Program-made: the position numbers and the translations under genes
DNA from: Staphylococcus saprophyticus subsp. saprophyticus ATCC 15305 = NCTC 7292
GTDB taxonomy: Bacteria; Bacillota; Bacilli; Staphylococcales; Staphylococcaceae
Assembly: GCF_000010125.1 (NCBI RefSeq)
Contig: NC_007350.1
Span: 2,356,001-2,420,000, forward strand
Reading direction: 5' to 3'
Length of the DNA: 64,000 nt
Notes under the pieces: generated by a model
The model's input: the letters and a program-made list of their open reading frames with translations, nothing else
Database searches by the model: none
Told to the model about the DNA's origin: nothing
Shown here: positions 45,192 to 56,965 of the stretch, piece by piece
How the letters are laid out: every line of letters begins with the position of its first letter
Numbering within the stretch: position 1 is the first letter of the stretch

Positions 45192-45869
45192 TTAATTGCT
45201 GTACTTAATTTTTCCAGCTAAATCTGCGATTGTCTGGTCATCCCCTTGATTAATCGTGACCGTTTCAACATTCTCTTCAATCGCTTTTGTTGTTGCTTCT
45301 TTCATATTTGCATCAGTCCTTGAATCACGCCAATCATATGGAACATTTTTATATACATTGATTGACCCATCACCATTGCTACTATATGTCACTGAACCAC
45401 CTACACGCATAGGAGCTTTTAATTTTACAACGTCTTCTTTAAAGACAGCACTGTCCTCAGCTTGTGGATTTACTTTAGAACCTTTTGGCAATTTTTCTAC
45501 ATTTAATGAATCCATACCATCCATATTATTTTTCAGTGGTCCTAGTTGATTCCACACGCGAGCATACTCAATTTCTTCATTATTGTATTGATTTAAAGCA
45601 CCTTCGTCTTCATCAGTTGTTTCATTCTTGTCTTGAGCAGACTGATTACGTCCATCATTGTTTGTATTGGTATTTTGTTGCTCTGTTTTTTGTTCATTTT
45701 GTTTGCTGTTGTCTTTGTTATTTTCCGATTTGTCTTTATCTGAGTTGCTCGTGTTATCTGTATTTTCACTTTTTTCTTTAGGTTCGTTATTTTCTGAAGC
45801 TTCGTTATTACAACTTGCTAATAGAACTGATAGACTCACGGCAAATGTAGCAATAATAGTCTTTTTCAT
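45192..45869 (-). CDS. Lipoprotein with DUF4887-like domain
   Basis: A 225-residue exported lipoprotein. The signal peptide is MKKTIIATFAVSLSVLLASC with lipobox LLASC, Cys20 being the lipidation site. A long Asn/Glu/Lys/Ser linker of about 75 residues follows (NTDNTSNSDKDKSENNKDNS). The compact C-terminal domain has EEIEYARVWNQLGPLKNNMD and VPYDWRDSRTDANMKEATTK, a pattern annotated DUF4887 in staphylococci. Function unknown. I start at ATG 45869; an upstream TTG would leave only an odd four-residue extension. Confidence 0.75.
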   Translation of the reverse strand: MKKTIIATFAVSLSVLLASCNNEASENNEPKEKSENTDNTSNSDKDKSENNKDNSKQNEQKTEQQNTNTNNDGRNQSAQDKNETTDEDEGALNQYNNEEIEYARVWNQLGPLKNNMDGMDSLNVEKLPKGSKVNPQAEDSAVFKEDVVKLKAPMRVGGSVTYSSNGDGSINVYKNVPYDWRDSRTDANMKEATTKAIEENVETVTINQGDDQTIADLAGKIKYSN

Positions 45870-46096
45870 AACAGCAGCCAACCCCTCTTATCAAATTATT
45901 AAGTTTACAATAACATATTTCTAATCCATTTACATTGTATTCAACATTAAAACTATCCATAATAGTTTTTTGAAAACGGCTATTTTAATAGTTATTTTTC
46001 ACCAATTTTACTTAATCACTTTTTAAACAGATGTTTATTGTATTGTTAACAACATATTATCTTTATGCTACGCTTAGATAAAAAAGGTGGCTATTC

Positions 46097-46318
46097 ATGC
46101 ATTTACCAATACCAATTGCGATTGTCTTGGGAATTATTTTTGTTATTCTTTATACTTATATCGGTATGAAATTAACACTCAAACACCATAATCATAAAAG
46201 AAAACATTATAATGTAGAACCGATGTCTAAACTACGCATCTACGTCGAAGCATTCTTCTTTGTATTAGCTGGCATATCATTTGTGTCACTACTTATTTAC
46301 ATAGGATATTTTAGCTAG
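46097..46318 (+). CDS. Small membrane protein of unknown function
   Basis: A 73-residue protein with two membrane segments (IPIAIVLGIIFVILYTYI and AFFFVLAGISFVSLLIYIG) joined by a His/Lys-rich loop (KLTLKHHNHKRKHYNVEPMS). GGTGG lies before the ATG. The topology and the loop motif EPMSKLR recall the 77-residue protein at 41272 (EPMTGEQFR), so the two may be distant paralogues. Confidence 0.65.
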   Translation: MHLPIPIAIVLGIIFVILYTYIGMKLTLKHHNHKRKHYNVEPMSKLRIYVEAFFFVLAGISFVSLLIYIGYFS

Positions 46319-46385
46319 ATAGCGACTTTTGTAATATATACGTGGTCAGAAAATTTTAATTTGGTTTTTGTAATTTCAAAACATA

Positions 46386-46420
46386 AAAAAACAACCCCTT
46401 AAGCCTATGCCTAAGGGGTT
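46386..46420 (-). terminator. Terminator of the xpt-pbuX-guaB-guaA operon
   Basis: Minus-strand AACCCCTTAGGC and GCTTAAGGGGTT strong stem, followed by seven T after GTT, 17 nt after the guaA stop. Confidence 0.9.
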
Positions 46421-46436
46421 ACTTCATTCTATACGA

Positions 46437-47978
46437 TTATTCCCACTCAATTGTGCTTGGTGGCTTAGATGTAATGTCATAGACAACGCGGTTAACGTGG
46501 TCCACTTCATTTACAATACGACTAGAAATCTTCTGTAAGACTTCCCAGTCGATACGTGCAAAGTCACTTGTCATACCATCAATCGATGTAACAGCGCGGA
46601 TGCCTACCGTGTGATCGTATGTACGGTAGTCTCCCATAACACCTACAGATTGGATGCCAGGTAACACTGTGAAATACTGCCAAATCTCACGTTCAAGACC
46701 TTCCTCACGGATGACCTGTCTTAAAATGGCGTCTGATTCACGTACAATTTCAAGTTTGTCTTCTGTGATTTCACCAAGTACACGGATACCTAATCCAGGA
46801 CCTGGGAACGGCTGTCTCCATACTAAATGTTCAGGAATACCTAACTCGATACCTAATTCACGCACTTCATCTTTAAACAGTGTATTGATGGGTTCGATTA
46901 ATTGGAACTCCATGTCTTCTGGTAAACCACCCACATTGTGGTGTGATTTGATTGTTTGTGCTGTCTTCGTACCAGATTCGATAACGTCTGTATATAATGT
47001 GCCTTGTGCTAAGAAATCCACACCTTTTAATTTAGATGCTTCATCATCAAATACATAGATGAATTCATTACCAATGATTTTACGTTTTTGTTCTGGATCA
47101 GAAACACCTTGTAATTTGCTCATGAATCGTTCTTGTGCATCGACACGAATAATATTCATGTTGAAACCTTCACCAAATTGTTCCATAACCATGTCGCCTT
47201 CGCCTTTACGTAATAAACCATGGTCTACAAAGATACACGTCAGTTGGTCGCCAATCGCTTTGTGTAACAATACAGCTACTACAGATGAGTCTACGCCACC
47301 ACTCATCGCACATAGGACTTTACGGTCGCCAACTTGATTACGAATTTTTTCAATTTCAATCTCAATGAAGTTTTCCATTGACCATTCACCTATACAGTCA
47401 CATACACGACGTACAAAGTTACGAAGTAAATCGTTTCCGTATTCTGTGTGACGTACTTCTGGGTGGAATTGCACACCATAGATGCGACGAGATTTATCTT
47501 CAATTGCTGCATAGTTGGTACTTGGGCTATCAGCAATCACTTCGAAACCTTCTGGAATTTCGATCACTTTATCTGAGTGGCTCATCCAAACATTTTGTTC
47601 TTCTGGTAAACCAAAGAATAACTCATCAGTCTTCGCATTAATAATGGCTTTACCATATTCACGTTCATTGGCACGCTCTACTTTTCCACCTAAAAGTTTT
47701 GTAGTTAGTTGCATACCATAACAAATACCTAAAATAGGTACTCCCAAGTTATAAATTTCTGGGTCAATTGTGAATGAATCTTCTTCATAAACTGAGTTAG
47801 GACCACCAGAAAGGATAATCCCTTTAGGATTTAAACGTTTAATTTCTTCCATGCTAATCTCGTGGTCATGTAATTCACTATATACACCCATTTCACGAAT
47901 GCGTCGTGTAATTAATTGGTTGTATTGGCTACCAAAGTCTAAAACAAGTATGAGCTCTTGCTCTTTCGCCATTTCCAT
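46437..47978 (-). CDS. guaA: GMP synthase (glutamine-hydrolysing)
   Basis: Makes GMP from XMP, ATP and glutamine. The N-terminal class I amidotransferase has its nucleophile Cys in [15 protein letters not shown] and the His/Glu pair in [12 protein letters not shown]. The ATP-pyrophosphatase P-loop is [18 protein letters not shown], and the dimerisation end is [17 protein letters not shown] start at ATG 47978 ([17 protein letters not shown]) after AAAGGAG, as in S. aureus; the longer frame overlaps guaB. It is 513 residues long, and is the last gene of the guanine riboswitch-controlled operon. Confidence 0.97.
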   Translation of the reverse strand: MEMAKEQELILVLDFGSQYNQLITRRIREMGVYSELHDHEISMEEIKRLNPKGIILSGGPNSVYEEDSFTIDPEIYNLGVPILGICYGMQLTTKLLGGKVERANEREYGKAIINAKTDELFFGLPEEQNVWMSHSDKVIEIPEGFEVIADSPSTNYAAIEDKSRRIYGVQFHPEVRHTEYGNDLLRNFVRRVCDCIGEWSMENFIEIEIEKIRNQVGDRKVLCAMSGGVDSSVVAVLLHKAIGDQLTCIFVDHGLLRKGEGDMVMEQFGEGFNMNIIRVDAQERFMSKLQGVSDPEQKRKIIGNEFIYVFDDEASKLKGVDFLAQGTLYTDVIESGTKTAQTIKSHHNVGGLPEDMEFQLIEPINTLFKDEVRELGIELGIPEHLVWRQPFPGPGLGIRVLGEITEDKLEIVRESDAILRQVIREEGLEREIWQYFTVLPGIQSVGVMGDYRTYDHTVGIRAVTSIDGMTSDFARIDWEVLQKISSRIVNEVDHVNRVVYDITSKPPSTIEWE

Positions 47979-48000
47979 ATCTTTTTTATCTCCTTTTAAC

Positions 48001-50769
<2,769 letters not shown>

Positions 50770-50773
<4 letters not shown>

Positions 50774-51351
50774 GCTTCGTCTCCTACAAACGTCACTTTA
50801 TTACCACTTAATGATGCCACTTTACATAAAGATGAAACGGTTAAACCAGCTTCTTCTAAACGTTCTCTGCCTGGTTGAAAGCTTTTCTCTACGACAATAC
50901 CTATACCTACCGTTGTAGCCTTAGCTTGTTTCACAATTTCATTTAGCCCAAGTGAAGCATCACCATTGGCTAAGAAATCATCGATGATTAATACGCGATC
51001 ATTTTCACCTAAAAACTCATCAGACACGACAACGGTACTTGTCGTATTTTTTGTGAAAGAATGAATCTCTGCTTGATAAACACCTTTTTTCAATGTACTC
51101 GGCTTCGCTTTTTTAGCAAAAAGACAAGGTACGTCGAAGTGCATCGCGGCCATAATTGCTGGTGCAATACCTGAAGCTTCTATCGTTAATATCTTCGTAA
51201 TACCTTCATCTTTAAATTGCTCATAAAATGTTTGTCCCACATCGTGCATTAACCTTGCGTCTATTTGATGATTTAAAAAACCATCAACTTTCAATATCTT
51301 TTCATCAATCACAACACCATCTGCTTCAACTTTCTGCTTCAACAAATCCAC
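50770..51351 (-). CDS. xpt: Xanthine phosphoribosyltransferase
   Basis: Salvages xanthine to XMP using PRPP. The PRPP loop is VLIIDDFLANGDASLGLNEI and the N-terminal type I fold is FLNHQIDARLMHDVGQTFYE. At 193 residues it is normal. The start is GTG, 9 nt after GGAGG. It heads the operon with pbuX, guaB and guaA, controlled by the upstream guanine riboswitch, the layout of S. aureus. Confidence 0.96.
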
Positions 51352-51379
51352 TCGAAAAAAACCTCCTCATTTTGTGTAC

Positions 51380-51411
51380 AAAAAAATCCTAAACTAACTT
51401 AGTTTCAGGAT
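51380..51411 (-). terminator. Riboswitch-controlled terminator before xpt
   Basis: Minus strand ATCCTGAAACTAAG, then TTAGTTTAGGAT and six T. It lies 210-240 nt after the aptamer and 30 nt before xpt, as the OFF-state terminator of the guanine riboswitch would. The long stretch between aptamer and terminator was not folded in detail. Confidence 0.8.
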
Positions 51412-51620
51412 CTATGAGTGAACGTGCAATACCAAAGCAGCATCGTTTCAATTACAATATATGTCCTTAAAATTAATTTTTTTACATTCATTTCCCTTTA
51501 ACTATGTAAAAAAAGTATTCTTAATGAACAAAGCTTATATGTATGAGCGCTTTAAAAAGTCTAGTTTCTTTCACAACTTTTCATAACTTCTCAATTTGAA
51601 TCGCTAGTGTATTGTATTGG

Positions 51621-51694
51621 TTACTCATAGTCATGTTGTTAATGGCAACATGGTAGAAACTTCTAAAGCCGTATCCTTCAGATTATATGAGTTA
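51621..51694 (-). ncRNA. Guanine riboswitch aptamer
   Basis: Minus-strand RNA with P1 stem AACTCATAT / ATGAGT, the conserved core ATAATCTGAAGGATACGG, the P2-P3 joining segment AGTTTCTACC and the P3 stem CATGTTG / CAACATG. The core ends ACTATGAG; the C of GACTAT is the base that pairs with guanine, where adenine riboswitches have U. Guanine or related bases should stop transcription of xpt-pbuX-guaB-guaA. Confidence 0.93.
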
Positions 51695-51710
51695 GATAAA
51701 TTATTAACTG

Positions 51711-51739
51711 ATGATAGCAAATTTTGGCAATATTTTCAA
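51711..51739 (-). promoter_or_regulatory. Promoter of the xpt operon
   Basis: Minus strand TTGAAA (51734-51739), a 17-bp spacer and TATCAT (51711-51716), just upstream of the riboswitch aptamer. Confidence 0.7.
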
Positions 51740-51870
51740 TACACTTATTGATTGTAAACGCTTCACAAAAGCTTTTACTTCTTTTTCATATTTTTTCAGA
51801 AAACATTCACATATGCATGAAAATATCGTTTGTCAGTTGTGTAAGTTCATTATACAATGTAATTGTATTC

Positions 51871-51895
51871 GTTTTATATAATAACTTAAGGGTAA
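51871..51895 (+). promoter_or_regulatory. Sigma-B promoter of the stress gene
   Basis: GTTTTA (51871-51876), 13-bp spacer and GGGTAA (51890-51895), a close match to the sigma-B consensus GTTTAA-N12-15-GGGTAT. It lies 41 nt before the ATG of the YflT-domain gene. Confidence 0.78.
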
Positions 51896-51936
51896 ACACA
51901 AAATAATTCATATAATAATGAACGGAGGAACACTAA

Positions 51937-52353
51937 ATGTCAGAATTCACTATTGTACAAAACAAAGAAGATCTTATCGATGCAATAAAATCTAAACTAT
52001 CAGAGGGTTATAAAGAATCGGAAATGACCGTAATTAGTAAAACAAAATTACACATTGATGCGTTACATGATTCTGAAGTCAATCTAACTGCTACAAGTGG
52101 TTCGTTCAGTGATAAGATGGCTAAAATTTTAACTGGCGAAGACGGTGAAGAAGCCGTATTGGCTCACTACAAGCTACCTGAAGAAGAATTAGAACGCTAT
52201 AAGAAAGAAATATTAAACGATAATTATCTCGTTGTTGCTACAAAGGATACGACTTCACACGTAGAAGCCGACAAAGCCAACGTTGCTTTCGAAACGAACC
52301 AAACTAAAAGTAATAGCCATTACTCCGAAGAAACAAACGGACCAAAATCATAA
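51937..52353 (+). CDS. General stress protein with YflT domain (17M-like)
   Basis: A 138-residue protein with the YflT/general stress protein 17M domain in its first 100 residues (KEDLIDAIKSKLSEGYKESE, LTATSGSFSDKMAKILTGED and LERYKKEILNDNYLVVA). A polar tail follows. Such proteins of unknown action are induced by sigma-B in Bacillus and staphylococci, and a sigma-B promoter stands upstream here. It is a single-gene unit. Confidence 0.85.
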   Translation: MSEFTIVQNKEDLIDAIKSKLSEGYKESEMTVISKTKLHIDALHDSEVNLTATSGSFSDKMAKILTGEDGEEAVLAHYKLPEEELERYKKEILNDNYLVVATKDTTSHVEADKANVAFETNQTKSNSHYSEETNGPKS

Positions 52354-52536
52354 TCCAAACGTTATACGTAAATCAAAGATGGTACTGGAGGCGTCAGCTT
52401 AAACTCTCATTTCACCAAAACCATTTTGAGACGCATTTGCGAAGTTAGATTAAGTACTGAGATACTGTTTGATTAATACTACAACATTTGTATAAGCAGT
52501 ACTAACGTAAACATATAACGCCCTTATAATTTAGTC

Positions 52537-52572
52537 GGTCGAGACACACATATTGATGTCTCGACCCTTTTT
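52537..52572 (+). terminator. Terminator after the stress gene
   Basis: GGTCGAGACA and TGTCTCGACC form a perfect 10-bp stem with CTTTTT. The 180 nt between the stress gene and it hold no gene. Confidence 0.9.
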
Positions 52573-52661
52573 ATGTTTAACTGCAAATTAAATTAAGTTG
52601 CAATTCGATTCATATTTTCTCTATTATGTTATAATGAACGCAATAATTTGGGGGTGTACCT

Positions 52662-53327
52662 ATGGAGTTTAAGACAATAACATCAATCGATGATCCGTTA
52701 TTTAAATCTGCATTGAAGTTATATGATGCTAAATTTGATATCGGTCTATCTGAAGACGAACAAATTTTTAAACAGTCCTTAAGAAACGAACGTACAAAAG
52801 ATGATTACATCTTTTTAGTAGGCGTTGAATCAGATGAAGTAGTGAGTTTAGCCACAGCGCATTATGAAGCTACGACAAATTCATCTTTTTTAATTTATTT
52901 AATTGCTAAAGATAAACACGAGCATGATGAAATTATCACAAAAACGCTTGAACGTATTCAAAAAGAAATAAACATTCTGTCGAATCAACTGCATGCACAT
53001 GATGTCAATTTCATTATGTTGGAAGTGCCTAAAGAACCCGAAGACATTTCTGAAGATGTCGTTCAAATCATGGATAACAGACGCCAATTTTTATATGAAC
53101 ATGGTTTTGAAAAACAATATGAAATTGATTATTTAGCCCCTAATATCCAAGATTATGCGAGCGGCGAACCTATGGATTTATTTATAAAGTCAAATATTGA
53201 ATTAACAAAAGATATCTATGGACCAAGCGTGAAATCAAATTATATTCTCAAGTATGTTTTTGCAAACAGAATTTCTCGAAGTGTTATTTATCCGTTGCTT
53301 GAACAAATGGAATTACGCAAACGATAG
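52662..53327 (+). CDS. GNAT-like N-acetyltransferase family protein
   Basis: A 221-residue cytoplasmic protein starting MEFKTITSIDDPLFKSALKL after GGGGGTG. The layout is that of a GNAT-like fold: YIFLVGVESDEVVSLATAHY, then SSFLIYLIAKDKHEHDEIIT, then NRRQFLYEHGFEKQYEIDYL. The usual R-x-x-G-x-G/A acetyl-CoA loop is not obvious, so activity is uncertain. It shares a direction with the next gene, 120 nt downstream. Confidence 0.65.
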   Translation: MEFKTITSIDDPLFKSALKLYDAKFDIGLSEDEQIFKQSLRNERTKDDYIFLVGVESDEVVSLATAHYEATTNSSFLIYLIAKDKHEHDEIITKTLERIQKEINILSNQLHAHDVNFIMLEVPKEPEDISEDVVQIMDNRRQFLYEHGFEKQYEIDYLAPNIQDYASGEPMDLFIKSNIELTKDIYGPSVKSNYILKYVFANRISRSVIYPLLEQMELRKR

Positions 53328-53448
53328 TTATCACCACTTGAAATCACTGTTAAAACAGTTTAAACTAACATAGAGGTAAGACTGACGTTTCACTGACCGA
53401 AGACAAACGTCGGTATACATAAATTAATTAATGAAAGGACTTATTTCT

Positions 53449-54486
53449 ATGTTAACCAAAGAATTTGCACAACGCGTGGAGCTAAGTGAAAAACAAGTCC
53501 GTAAAATCGTTCAGCATTTAGAAGAACGCGGTTACCAACTTAGTAAAACAGAATACCGTGGCCGTGAAGCTACAGATTTCCAAGAAGAGGATATCGAACT
53601 ATTCCAAGATATCGCCGATAAAGTTAAACAAACAAATAGTTATGATTTAGCTTTTGAAGAATTAGAAAAAGAAAAAGACTTCTTACAAGTATTAGTCAAA
53701 GATGACGGTAATCATTTACCTACAGATCAAAATGTTTCTAAACTTGTTGAAGATTTACGTTCGGAAATTCAAAAAATGCGTGATGAACGTCATATGCTTG
53801 GTCAAATGATTAACCAAGTACATCAACAACAACAGGAATTACACGAAATGCAGAACCAAATCACTACAAAATTAGACGCAAATACAGAATCTCTAAAAGC
53901 GATTCAAACGTCAACAGATGAAATCAAAACGACACAGAGCGTTATCCAAGATTCTCAAAAAGAACAATCTGAGTTAGCTAAATCAAATGTTGAAACTGAA
54001 CATGTTAGCACTGCTAATACAACAACGAATAACAGCGACGCGCTAACAGAACATTCAACTGAGAGTGCGAGCAATGACGAAAAATCTGATGATAAAGTTA
54101 CTTCTACAACTTCTGAAACTGTAGCTGATACAACTGATGCAACTGCTTCTAACCCAACTGATAAATCATCTGCGCAAGTTGCGACTGAAGAATCTGAAAT
54201 CACTCAAATCAGCGAACAACCAACTGAAACGACAACAGCTGATACAGATGCTTCAACATCAGCTACAAAAAGAGAAATGGCTTCTGCTGAACAAGTCAAA
54301 GCAGATGACAAAACAGATGAAACTTCTACATCATCTACTGATAATTCATCTATTAATGAAGAAATAACGAAACCGAACACACAAACGCAGCCAACTGAAG
54401 ATACACATGCGCAGTCTTCATCAGTTGCAAATGACACACCAAAAGAAGAACGTAAAGGTTTCTTCGCACGCCTATTCAATCTATAA
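53449..54486 (+). CDS. MerR-like helix-turn-helix and coiled-coil protein (DUF3967-like)
   Basis: A 345-residue protein in three parts. Residues 1 to about 60 look like a winged helix-turn-helix (FAQRVELSEKQVRKIVQHLE). Residues 95-165 are a coiled coil rich in Gln and Glu (QMINQVHQQQQELHEMQNQI). Residues of about 175-325 are a low-complexity Ser/Thr/Asp/Glu segment, ending in a conserved-looking basic tip KEERKGFFARLFNL. I start at ATG 53449, after AAAGGAC. The helix-turn-helix plus coiled coil suggest DNA binding; the function is not known. Confidence 0.7.
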   Translation: MLTKEFAQRVELSEKQVRKIVQHLEERGYQLSKTEYRGREATDFQEEDIELFQDIADKVKQTNSYDLAFEELEKEKDFLQVLVKDDGNHLPTDQNVSKLVEDLRSEIQKMRDERHMLGQMINQVHQQQQELHEMQNQITTKLDANTESLKAIQTSTDEIKTTQSVIQDSQKEQSELAKSNVETEHVSTANTTTNNSDALTEHSTESASNDEKSDDKVTSTTSETVADTTDATASNPTDKSSAQVATEESEITQISEQPTETTTADTDASTSATKREMASAEQVKADDKTDETSTSSTDNSSINEEITKPNTQTQPTEDTHAQSSSVANDTPKEERKGFFARLFNL

Positions 54487-54523
54487 ACTATTTAATAAAT
54501 GGTGCTAATTAACTATCAAACTA

Positions 54524-54567
54524 AACGAATTCTAAATCACAGAAATGTGATTTAGAATTCGTTTTTT
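54524..54567 (+). terminator. Terminator after the coiled-coil gene
   Basis: ACGAATTCTAAATCAC and GTGATTTAGAATTCGT form a perfect 16-bp stem around AGAAAT, followed by seven T. Confidence 0.93.
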
Positions 54568-54749
54568 TATTTCATTCTCTAAACGGTGAAATCATCGTTT
54601 TGCTACCTTTAAATTATCAGAAAATAAAGTCATTTAAAATTCATGAATTTCTTGAGTCATAGACTTGAATATTATTGAAATTGCTAATATCCTTAGTATA
54701 CGTATCGGATTTCAAAAAATTATTATTAAGAAAGTGTAGGTCTTTTTTT

Positions 54750-56129
54750 ATGTTATTAACTATTCTTAACATTATTATTTTTGTGGCCTTCCTCGTTGGA
54801 TTATATGTAATGGCTAAAAGACATGTATCATTTCCTAAACGTGTATTCTCTGCCTTAGGGGTAGGAATTGTTTTTGGTGTCGTTATTCATTTAATTTACG
54901 GCGTGGATTCACAAGTAACTAAACAGTCCATGGATTGGTTTAGCATCGTTGGTGATGGCTACATTGCATTACTACAAATGATTGTAATGCCACTTATTTT
55001 CATTTCAATCGTTTCAGCATTTACTAAAATTAAAATTGGGGACAAATTCGCTAAGATTGGAATTTATATTTTTATTTTCTTAATTGGTACCGTTGCTATT
55101 GCAGCAATCATTGGTATTATTTCAGCACTCGTATTCGGACTAGATGCTTCATCTATTGACTTAGGCAGTGCCGAAAGTTCAAGAGGTAGTGAAATCGCAA
55201 GCCAAGCTAAAGATATGGCTGCTAATACATTACCACAACAAATCTTAGAATTATTACCAAGTAATCCATTCTTAGATTTCACTGGTCAACGTACAACGTC
55301 AACAATTGCGGTCGTTATTTTCGCAGCGTTTATCGGTTTTGCATTTTTACGTGTTATGCGTAAACAACCTGAAAGTGGACACTTACTTAAACGTGGTATC
55401 GATGCATTATATAATTTAGTAATGGCAATCGTGACATTTGTTTTACGTTTAACACCTTATGGTATTTTAGCAATTATGACATCTACCATTGCGACAAGTG
55501 ATTTTGGTGCTATTTGGACATTAGGTAAGTTCGTGATTGCATCTTACGCAGCACTCATTGTTATGTATATCATTCACCTAATCATTGTTTCAGGTTTAGG
55601 TCTCAACCCTGTCACATTTGTTAAGAAAACTGGCGAAGTGCTTATGTTCGCCTTCACTTCTCGTTCAAGCGCAGGATCATTACCACTGAATGTGCAAACT
55701 CAGAAGAACCGTTTAGGTGTACCTGATGGTATCGCTAACTTCTCTGCTTCATTCGGTTTATCAATCGGGCAAAATGGTTGTGCGGGTATTTACCCAGCAA
55801 TGCTTGCTGTTATGGTAGCGCCAGCAGCTGGTGTAGAAGTTAACTTACAATTTATATTATCTGTCATCGGTGTCGTTATTATCAGTTCATTTGGTGTCGC
55901 TGGTGTAGGTGGCGGTGCAACATTTGCATCCATTATTGTATTATCTACATTAAACTTACCAGTCGCACTTGCAGGTGTCTTAATCTCTGTTGAACCATTA
56001 ATTGATATGGGTCGTACAGCATTGAATGTTAATGACTCTATGCTTGCAGGTACAGGTACAGCAAAATTAACAAACAACCTAGACAAAGACACTTATAACG
56101 ACAATGAATATGCCGAGATTACAAACTAA
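54750..56129 (+). CDS. tcyP: L-cystine symporter TcyP (DAACS family)
   Basis: A 459-residue symporter for L-cystine import. It starts MLLTILNIIIFVAFLVGLYV; the longer frame has no ribosome site and would add a non-membrane tail. DAACS features are YIALLQMIVMPLIFISIVSA, the HP1 loop FAFTSRSSAGSLPLNVQ and the end segment GVAGVGGGATFASIIVLS. The same gene neighbours nfrA and ahpC in S. aureus. Imported cystine feeds cysteine and bacillithiol, which fits the redox genes close by. Confidence 0.92.
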   Translation: MLLTILNIIIFVAFLVGLYVMAKRHVSFPKRVFSALGVGIVFGVVIHLIYGVDSQVTKQSMDWFSIVGDGYIALLQMIVMPLIFISIVSAFTKIKIGDKFAKIGIYIFIFLIGTVAIAAIIGIISALVFGLDASSIDLGSAESSRGSEIASQAKDMAANTLPQQILELLPSNPFLDFTGQRTTSTIAVVIFAAFIGFAFLRVMRKQPESGHLLKRGIDALYNLVMAIVTFVLRLTPYGILAIMTSTIATSDFGAIWTLGKFVIASYAALIVMYIIHLIIVSGLGLNPVTFVKKTGEVLMFAFTSRSSAGSLPLNVQTQKNRLGVPDGIANFSASFGLSIGQNGCAGIYPAMLAVMVAPAAGVEVNLQFILSVIGVVIISSFGVAGVGGGATFASIIVLSTLNLPVALAGVLISVEPLIDMGRTALNVNDSMLAGTGTAKLTNNLDKDTYNDNEYAEITN

Positions 56130-56189
56130 TATATTTGAATTAATCACTAAATCCGAGTAGCAAGTTTAGTCATAATTCAAGTAAATGGA

Positions 56190-56263
56190 AAAAGGTTGGA
56201 ACACATACTGCTCGTTTCACTGTCTCACAAGAGATAGTTGAACGTTGTGTTCCAACCTTTTTT
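56190..56263 (+). terminator. Terminator after tcyP
   Basis: AAAAGGTTGGAACACA pairs perfectly with TGTGTTCCAACCTTTT, with a 40-nt loop that holds a second short stem (TCTC/GAGA). Six T follow. Confidence 0.88.
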
Positions 56264-56304
56264 ATAGTTTTTATCAACTTCTTATTTAATATCACTAATT
56301 GCGT

Positions 56305-56886
56305 CTAATACTCTGGTTTAAAAGGTCCCCACGTGATTTTATGTTTTCCATCGAGCGACAGTGTATCGATTGATTTTGACACATCATCAAACCACTTTAG
56401 AAATGCAGGTGTTTTCTCTAATTGTGCTTCTATACTGTCTTCGGTAATGTCGTGAAGATACCACGCTTTACTTTCAAATTCATATTGAACTTGAGAATAC
56501 GCGAGTCTCTTCATATCTACACTATTATATATACAGTTTATTTGTTTAACCATATTAGGCGCCTGAGTAACGATACTATTTGAAATGACCTTTTTGTGCG
56601 CTTCATTATCTAAATCATTCCAGATTCTTAACTGTCCATTCATTTGGAAGAATATATCAATCGTAGGGTCTTTTTCATCAAAGGAGATCAAGATGAAGAT
56701 GCGTTCTGCCGTATAATCTACTGAATTAATAACACCGACAATTAATTTTTGAGCCATCTTTTCCCAATAGTGTTGGGCTTCATCGGGCGTGAGTTTACTA
56801 TTTGATGAATAAATATAGTTTTCATTTTTATTCTGAAGCTCCGAAGCATCTGATTTTTTTCTAAAAATCTTATCAAACATATTCAA
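56305..56886 (-). CDS. Uncharacterised cytoplasmic protein (possibly YezG/DUF600-like)
   Basis: A 193-residue protein without signal or membrane segment. It starts MNMFDKIFRKKSDASELQNK after a GGGG-rich site. The centre, YWEKMAQKLIVGVINSVDYT then IDIFFQMNGQLRIWNDLD, resembles YezG/DUF600 immunity-type proteins, but no key residue confirms it and no toxin gene is adjacent. The tail is Trp-rich (HKITWGPFKPEY). I treat it as unknown. It is convergent with tcyP and follows nfrA by 79 nt on the same strand. Confidence 0.6.
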   Translation of the reverse strand: MNMFDKIFRKKSDASELQNKNENYIYSSNSKLTPDEAQHYWEKMAQKLIVGVINSVDYTAERIFILISFDEKDPTIDIFFQMNGQLRIWNDLDNEAHKKVISNSIVTQAPNMVKQINCIYNSVDMKRLAYSQVQYEFESKAWYLHDITEDSIEAQLEKTPAFLKWFDDVSKSIDTLSLDGKHKITWGPFKPEY

Positions 56887-56965
56887 CTTAATCCCCCCTT
56901 TCGAGTTATCTCAGGATATTAAAAATATTGAAATTATTATAAGTAAATCTCAGTTTTTCAATGAA

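Noticed and set aside
53955..54479. Minus-strand frames rich in Val and Ser across the coiled-coil gene
   Set aside because: They are complements of the Ser/Thr/Glu codons of the plus-strand gene and have no ribosome sites.
56305..56886. Immunity protein of a type VII toxin (EsaG-like)
   Set aside because: The similarity to DUF600 proteins is vague and there is no toxin or ess gene next to it.
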